Below, in pieces: positions 6,791 to 9,631 of a stretch of 9,631 bases of DNA. Positions within the stretch are counted from its first letter, which is position 1, and every line of letters starts with the position of its first letter. The notes beneath the pieces were generated by a model, which saw nothing but the letters and a program-made list of their open reading frames with translations, searched no databases and was not told where the DNA came from. The stretch is from the NCBI GenBank assembly GCA_029777145.1, contig JAKOSS010000550.1, positions 1-9,631 on the forward strand. Reading direction: 5' to 3'. This stretch comes from Acidobacteriota bacterium (GTDB lineage: Bacteria; Acidobacteriota; Blastocatellia; Pyrinomonadales; Pyrinomonadaceae). The translations under genes and the position numbers were made by a program.

Positions 6791-6808
6791 GTTAACCTAT
6801 AGGTTGAC
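6791..6808 (-). promoter_or_regulatory. Palindromic operator candidate for the TAC cluster
   Basis: GTTAACCTATAGGTTGAC is an 18-bp palindrome with one mismatched pair, containing the perfect 12-bp core AACCTATAGGTT (6794-6805). It lies only 3 bp upstream of the toxin ATG. A TATAGG -10-like hexamer sits inside it on the minus strand. Binding by the HTH antitoxin would therefore block transcription. If this -10 is used, the message would be nearly leaderless. Confidence 0.65.
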
Positions 6809-6817
6809 ACATTGTCA
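6805..6817. promoter_or_regulatory. Second small inverted repeat next to the operator
   Basis: TGACA-CAT-TGTCA has perfect 5-bp arms and abuts the AACCTATAGGTT palindrome. It could be a second repressor half-site pair or part of the same composite operator. Confidence 0.35.
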
Positions 6818-6942
6818 GCTTAACAAGATTGAACAAACGCGTCAATAGCCTATAACAGTCTCTTCCTACATATCGGTTAATGATATTTCACATGGAAATC
6901 TGACAAGTGGCGTTAGCGATTGCAATTGGCCCGAGCATCCGA

Positions 6943-6971
6943 TTGTGACTTCATTAATCTGATGGTATCTT
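6943..6971 (+). promoter_or_regulatory. Putative promoter for the NTF2-like gene
   Basis: TTGTGA (6943-6948), a 17-bp spacer and TATCTT (6966-6971) each match 4 or more of 6 consensus positions. It points towards the start at 7023, predicting a leader of about 45 nt. It lies in the 235-bp divergent spacer shared with the TAC cluster. Confidence 0.35.
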
Positions 6972-7022
6972 TGGTTCGATCTGGCCTGAAACAAACGACG
7001 GTGAATCCACGTTTCCAGTTTC

Positions 7023-7544
7023 ATGAAACATCTTCCGGCCGCCCTTTTCGCAATCCTTCTACTTTCGCTCGCCGCAATCGCGCAGGAAAAACACGATTCC
7101 GAGCTGTTCAAAACACTGAAATCGCGTGATTCCCTGCTTTTCGACGTCGGATTCAACAAGTGCGACATCGCGCAGTTCGAGGCACTGGTCAGTGACGATT
7201 TCGAGTTCTATCACGATCAGTCGGGCGTCACGCGATCGAAGTCGGAATTCATCAAGAGCATCCGCGACGGACTATGCAAACTCAGCTACAAGCCGCGCCG
7301 CGAACTCGTCGAGGGCAGTCTCGAGGTATATCCGATGTATGACAATGGAGTACTGTACGGCGCGATCCAATCAGGCGAGCACCGGTTCTACGCGATCGAG
7401 AAAGACAAGCCCGAATATCTCACCAGCACCGCCCGCTTCATCCATCTTTGGAAACTCGAGAACGGCGAATGGAAACTCATCCGGGCGCTGAGCTTCGACC
7501 ACAAACCTGCAGAGACGCGAAATGCGGAAACGCGCACGAAGTAA
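7023..7544 (+). CDS. Secreted NTF2-like (DUF4440/SnoaL-type) protein
   Basis: 173 residues. The N-terminus MKHLPAALFAILLLSLAAIAQ is a clear Sec signal peptide with likely cleavage after AIA, so the protein is periplasmic or secreted. The rest fits the cone-shaped NTF2-like fold: an N-terminal helix (LKSRDSLLFDVGFNKCDIAQFEALVSDDF, split around residues 33-59), FEFYHDQSG, and a terminal FIHLWKLENGEWKLIRAL strand pair. Members act as small-molecule binding or enzyme scaffolds; no specific substrate can be named. It ends in AETRNAETRTK. The last residues and the stop are encoded by an inverted repeat shared with the convergent amidohydrolase. No strong ribosome-binding site precedes the ATG. Confidence 0.8.
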   Translation: MKHLPAALFAILLLSLAAIAQEKHDSELFKTLKSRDSLLFDVGFNKCDIAQFEALVSDDFEFYHDQSGVTRSKSEFIKSIRDGLCKLSYKPRRELVEGSLEVYPMYDNGVLYGAIQSGEHRFYAIEKDKPEYLTSTARFIHLWKLENGEWKLIRALSFDHKPAETRNAETRTK

Positions 7545-7733
7545 GCGCCTGTCCATTTCGGATATTGGACTTCGGATTTCGGATCGGCACGTGGCGCAGC
7601 GCACCGACCTCGTCGAATGACCCTTTCCCGACGAGTGCGCATAACTCAAGGTAATGAGACTAAATCGAGCGACATCCCAATTCCCCAATCCTAATTCCCA
7701 AATGGAAGGGCTTACTTCGTGCGCGTTTCTGCA
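7523..7733. repeat. Inverted-repeat element spanning the convergent 3' ends
   Basis: Arms 7523-7546 and 7710-7733 pair at 23 of 24 positions, with a perfect 20-bp core (7527-7546 against 7710-7729, GAAACGCGCACGAAGTAAGC). Weaker similarity continues inward (CCATTT near 7553 against AAATGG at 7700). The interior holds degenerate TTCGGAT and CCCAATT runs and a central hairpin. The arms include the stop codons of both flanking genes. It looks like a decayed dispersed element that rewrote both C-termini. Confidence 0.75.
7599..7640. repeat. Central hairpin within the inverted-repeat element
   Basis: CTCGTCG (7609-7615) pairs with CGACGAG (7629-7635) around a 13-nt loop. GCGCA (7599-7603) pairs with TGCGC (7636-7640) across a 5-nt one-sided bulge. 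It is nearly centred in the larger inverted repeat. It may stop transcription from either side, but no U-tract is adjacent. Confidence 0.5.
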
Positions 7734-9277
7734 ATGCGTTCCGCAATGCCGGCGCTGAGTTCGCTTCTTGCGTAAGACTTGCCTCTGACGATCACGGTGT
7801 CGATCGAATCGTAGGCCGCGATATCTTTCAAAGGATTTCGGGACACTATCACCAAGTTCGCGATCTTGCCCGTTTCGACGCTCCCAAACGACCGGTCGAC
7901 GTTGAATGCCTTCGCATTCTCGATCGTCGCGGCGCGAAGGATCTTCTCCAGCTCGATGCCGGCTTTCGACCATTCCTGCATTTCGAGGAAACCGTTGTAG
8001 CCCGGCGGATTCGCATGCGAGTTGCTCGACGGCGAATCGGTTCCGAACAGCAGACGTGCGTCGTTGTTGGCGAGAAACCGAGCTGAAACGCCGATCTTGT
8101 CGACGAACCGTTGAAAAAACGCGGCGATCTCACCGTTCGGCTTCCCGTCGAAAAACCCCTTGCCGTATTTCTTGATGTTGTCGCGCTGCCAGTTCCCTTC
8201 GTCTGATCGCAACCACGCCAGAAAGTCCGGCGGATAAACGGCCGCGAGGTGCGGATCGTTGATGAAGTCGGCGACGAAGACGTCGCGTTGTCCGGCCAAG
8301 ACTCTGAATGTCGGTTGATATCCGATACGCTTTTCGGCGATCGTTCTGAGCAACTTCCGGTGCGACTCAGGAAGCTCTGAGACGCCGAGATAATCCTTGA
8401 GCGCGCCCCAGTGCCACATTCCATGCGCGATGATCTCAATCCCGTTCTCAACCGCGAATTTCTGCGCGGCGTATGAGCTCGCGTGGAGCATCAACGGGAT
8501 CTTCATCTTCCGCGTTTCGGCCGCGATCTCGCGCGTGATCTCCGGCGTCGGCATTTCCCAAGTCACGTCTTCAGTCCCACCGAACCCGTCCTCGTATGCG
8601 AATTTTGCGCAAACTGCACTCTGATTCCGAACGATGTTTCGGACGGCGGCCCGGGGAGTGTGCGATTCGGGCGAATCGATCTTTGGGAGCTTAACGTCCC
8701 CGTTGTACCTGTCGATTATGAAATTTGGGAATTCGCTCGGGCGTTCGTCCGGCTCGTATTCGGCCATCATGAATCCATTCCAAACTTCGAGCTGCGCTCC
8801 GCAAGTCAGGATCTCGGGCCGAGTTTCCTGATCCAAAAGCGACTCGACGATCTTCGGCGAGTGGTTGTTGAGGTCGATCAGCGTCGTGTAGCCGAAGTAG
8901 AGATAGCTGCGGTTCAATTGTCGGTAATATGAATCGGCAAATTCGGGATGTTTGCGTCGAAATCGTGCGTTCAAGCCGGCGATGTTCGCGAGATGAACAT
9001 GGGAATCGATGAGTCCGGGGATGACATATTTTCCGCGTCCGTCGATTCTGGAAACGCCCGCGGCAACCTTCGGACGCTTTTTGCCGACGTACTCAATCCT
9101 TTCATCCCGAATGAGAACGTAACCTTCGAAAACCTCGGTGCCGTTCGAAGCGGGATTGACGACGGTCGCGTTCTCGATCAGCATGACGTCCATTGGCGGC
9201 GTACCGCCGAACGTCGCGAAACTCGAAAACAGCAATACTGCCAGCATCAACAAAGACGCGGTTGATTTTGTATTCAT
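7712..9277 (-). CDS. Exported metal-dependent amidohydrolase (imidazolonepropionase-like)
   Basis: 521 residues. A Sec signal peptide is visible (about residues 1-25, hydrophobic from 9 to 20). The amidohydrolase barrel has the expected metal site: HVH at H93/H95 after GLIDS, K225 in CAKFAYEDG as a possible carbamylated bridge, H265 in LMLHASS, H285 in IAHGMWHWG and D414 in FGTDSPSS. The C-terminal SVETGKIANLVIV segment is the usual composite-domain return. Family members hydrolyse cyclic amides, peptides or similar bonds; the substrate here is unknown, and a periplasmic dipeptidase-like role is possible. The C-terminus IAETRTK is encoded by the inverted repeat shared with the convergent NTF2-like gene. 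The ATG at 9277 has only a weak GAGA upstream but is fixed by the signal peptide. Confidence 0.85.
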   Translation of the reverse strand: MNTKSTASLLMLAVLLFSSFATFGGTPPMDVMLIENATVVNPASNGTEVFEGYVLIRDERIEYVGKKRPKVAAGVSRIDGRGKYVIPGLIDSHVHLANIAGLNARFRRKHPEFADSYYRQLNRSYLYFGYTTLIDLNNHSPKIVESLLDQETRPEILTCGAQLEVWNGFMMAEYEPDERPSEFPNFIIDRYNGDVKLPKIDSPESHTPRAAVRNIVRNQSAVCAKFAYEDGFGGTEDVTWEMPTPEITREIAAETRKMKIPLMLHASSYAAQKFAVENGIEIIAHGMWHWGALKDYLGVSELPESHRKLLRTIAEKRIGYQPTFRVLAGQRDVFVADFINDPHLAAVYPPDFLAWLRSDEGNWQRDNIKKYGKGFFDGKPNGEIAAFFQRFVDKIGVSARFLANNDARLLFGTDSPSSNSHANPPGYNGFLEMQEWSKAGIELEKILRAATIENAKAFNVDRSFGSVETGKIANLVIVSRNPLKDIAAYDSIDTVIVRGKSYARSELSAGIAERIAETRTK

Positions 9278-9364
9278 GGGTTCTCAGCAACCGACGGCGA
9301 CTGGAAATTACCGCGGTTGAATTGAGAACGAGATTGGGATGACGAATGTTCACAACGCGCGAAC
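9278..9364. other. Short spacer upstream of the amidohydrolase
   Basis: 87 bp between the SGNH-like stop and the amidohydrolase ATG, both on the minus strand. No clear promoter or terminator is seen. A small palindrome ACCGCGGT is present, as it also is at 483-490. Confidence 0.4.
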
Positions 9365-9631
9365 TTAAAGATCCGCCTTCGAATAGATCCGTTTCGGCTG
9401 ATCGTCGTCGATGCATCTCTGATAGAGCCTGGCGATCTTTTCGAAGTAACTTGATTTCGGGTGGAGTTCGTCATACCAGCCGTGACGGTCGACGATCCCG
9501 CGGCAGTCGATGTGATGGACGTTCTTGAATCGGTAACTATCGCCGCATTTCGCGTTCGCGATCCCGACCATCATTTCGTTGAACTCGTGGATCATGGCCT
9601 TCACGACCGTTCGCTGGACCTCCGGTTCGAC
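9365..9631 (-). CDS. SGNH/GDSL-like hydrolase, C-terminal part (5' end outside window)
   Basis: The minus-strand frame is open to the right edge, giving the last 88 residues of a longer protein. The segment DCRGIVDRHGWYDELHPKSS carries a D-x-x-H (DELH) motif, which in SGNH/GDSL esterases supplies the catalytic Asp and His near the C-terminus. FEKIARLYQRCI is the usual closing helix. The nucleophile block (GDSL/S) would lie outside the window. The GTG at 9604 and ATG at 9595 are internal. It is on the same strand as the downstream amidohydrolase, 87 bp away, so the two could be co-transcribed. Confidence 0.6.
   Translation of the reverse strand, partial: VEPEVQRTVVKAMIHEFNEMMVGIANAKCGDSYRFKNVHHIDCRGIVDRHGWYDELHPKSSYFEKIARLYQRCIDDDQPKRIYSKADL

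Noticed and set aside
7556..7590. Short TTCGGAT repetitions as a CRISPR or tandem array
   Set aside because: The units are too short, degenerate and unevenly spaced, without spacers.
9365..9604. A complete small gene starting at GTG 9604
   Set aside because: The frame stays open to the window edge, and the DELHP block fits only the C-terminal end of a larger hydrolase.

Overview
The window reads as a fragment of a mid-to-high GC bacterial chromosome, probably from a metagenomic assembly. The gene families, the repeat-rich spacers and two periplasmic enzymes with signal peptides would fit an Acidobacteriota (Blastocatellia-like) or related Gram-negative lineage. That is inference: no rRNA or other phylogenetic marker is present.

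Layout. (1) 2-3989, plus strand: the 3' end of an NrfD/PsrC-type membrane subunit, then a large molybdopterin oxidoreductase catalytic subunit. Together they are two parts of a complex iron-sulfur molybdoenzyme. A GxxExxY-family PD-(D/E)XK gene sits between them, boxed by a perfect 28-bp inverted repeat (435-462 / 989-1016), so it looks like a small cassette inserted into the operon. The molybdoenzyme gene also carries an in-frame, imperfectly palindromic low-complexity insertion (2005-2074). (2) 4158-6787, minus strand: a compact five-gene cluster. It begins with a HigB/Gp49-type toxin, a HigA-type HTH antitoxin and a SecB-like chaperone, in the order of the tripartite toxin-antitoxin-chaperone (TAC) module known from Mycobacterium tuberculosis Rv1955-1957. 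Two AT-rich genes follow on the same strand: a DUF5343-like protein and a HEPN/DUF4145-like protein. A palindromic operator candidate lies just upstream of the toxin start. (3) 7023-7544, plus strand: a secreted NTF2-like (DUF4440-type) protein. (4) 7712-9277, minus strand: an exported metal-dependent amidohydrolase, convergent with the NTF2-like gene. An inverted repeat overlaps both stop codons and gives both proteins the same C-terminal residues, AETRTK. (5) 9365-9631, minus strand: the C-terminal end of an SGNH/GDSL-like hydrolase running off the window.

The most interesting part is region 2. The toxin/antitoxin, antitoxin/chaperone and DUF5343/HEPN pairs all overlap (8, 26 and 1 nt), and only 76 bp separates the chaperone from the DUF5343 gene. 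The inference is that a chaperone-addicted toxin-antitoxin module has been joined to a two-gene effector pair that could be an abortive-infection or defence cassette. The sequence shows the arrangement; joint function is not demonstrated. No tRNA, rRNA, CRISPR array, transposase or integrase was seen.
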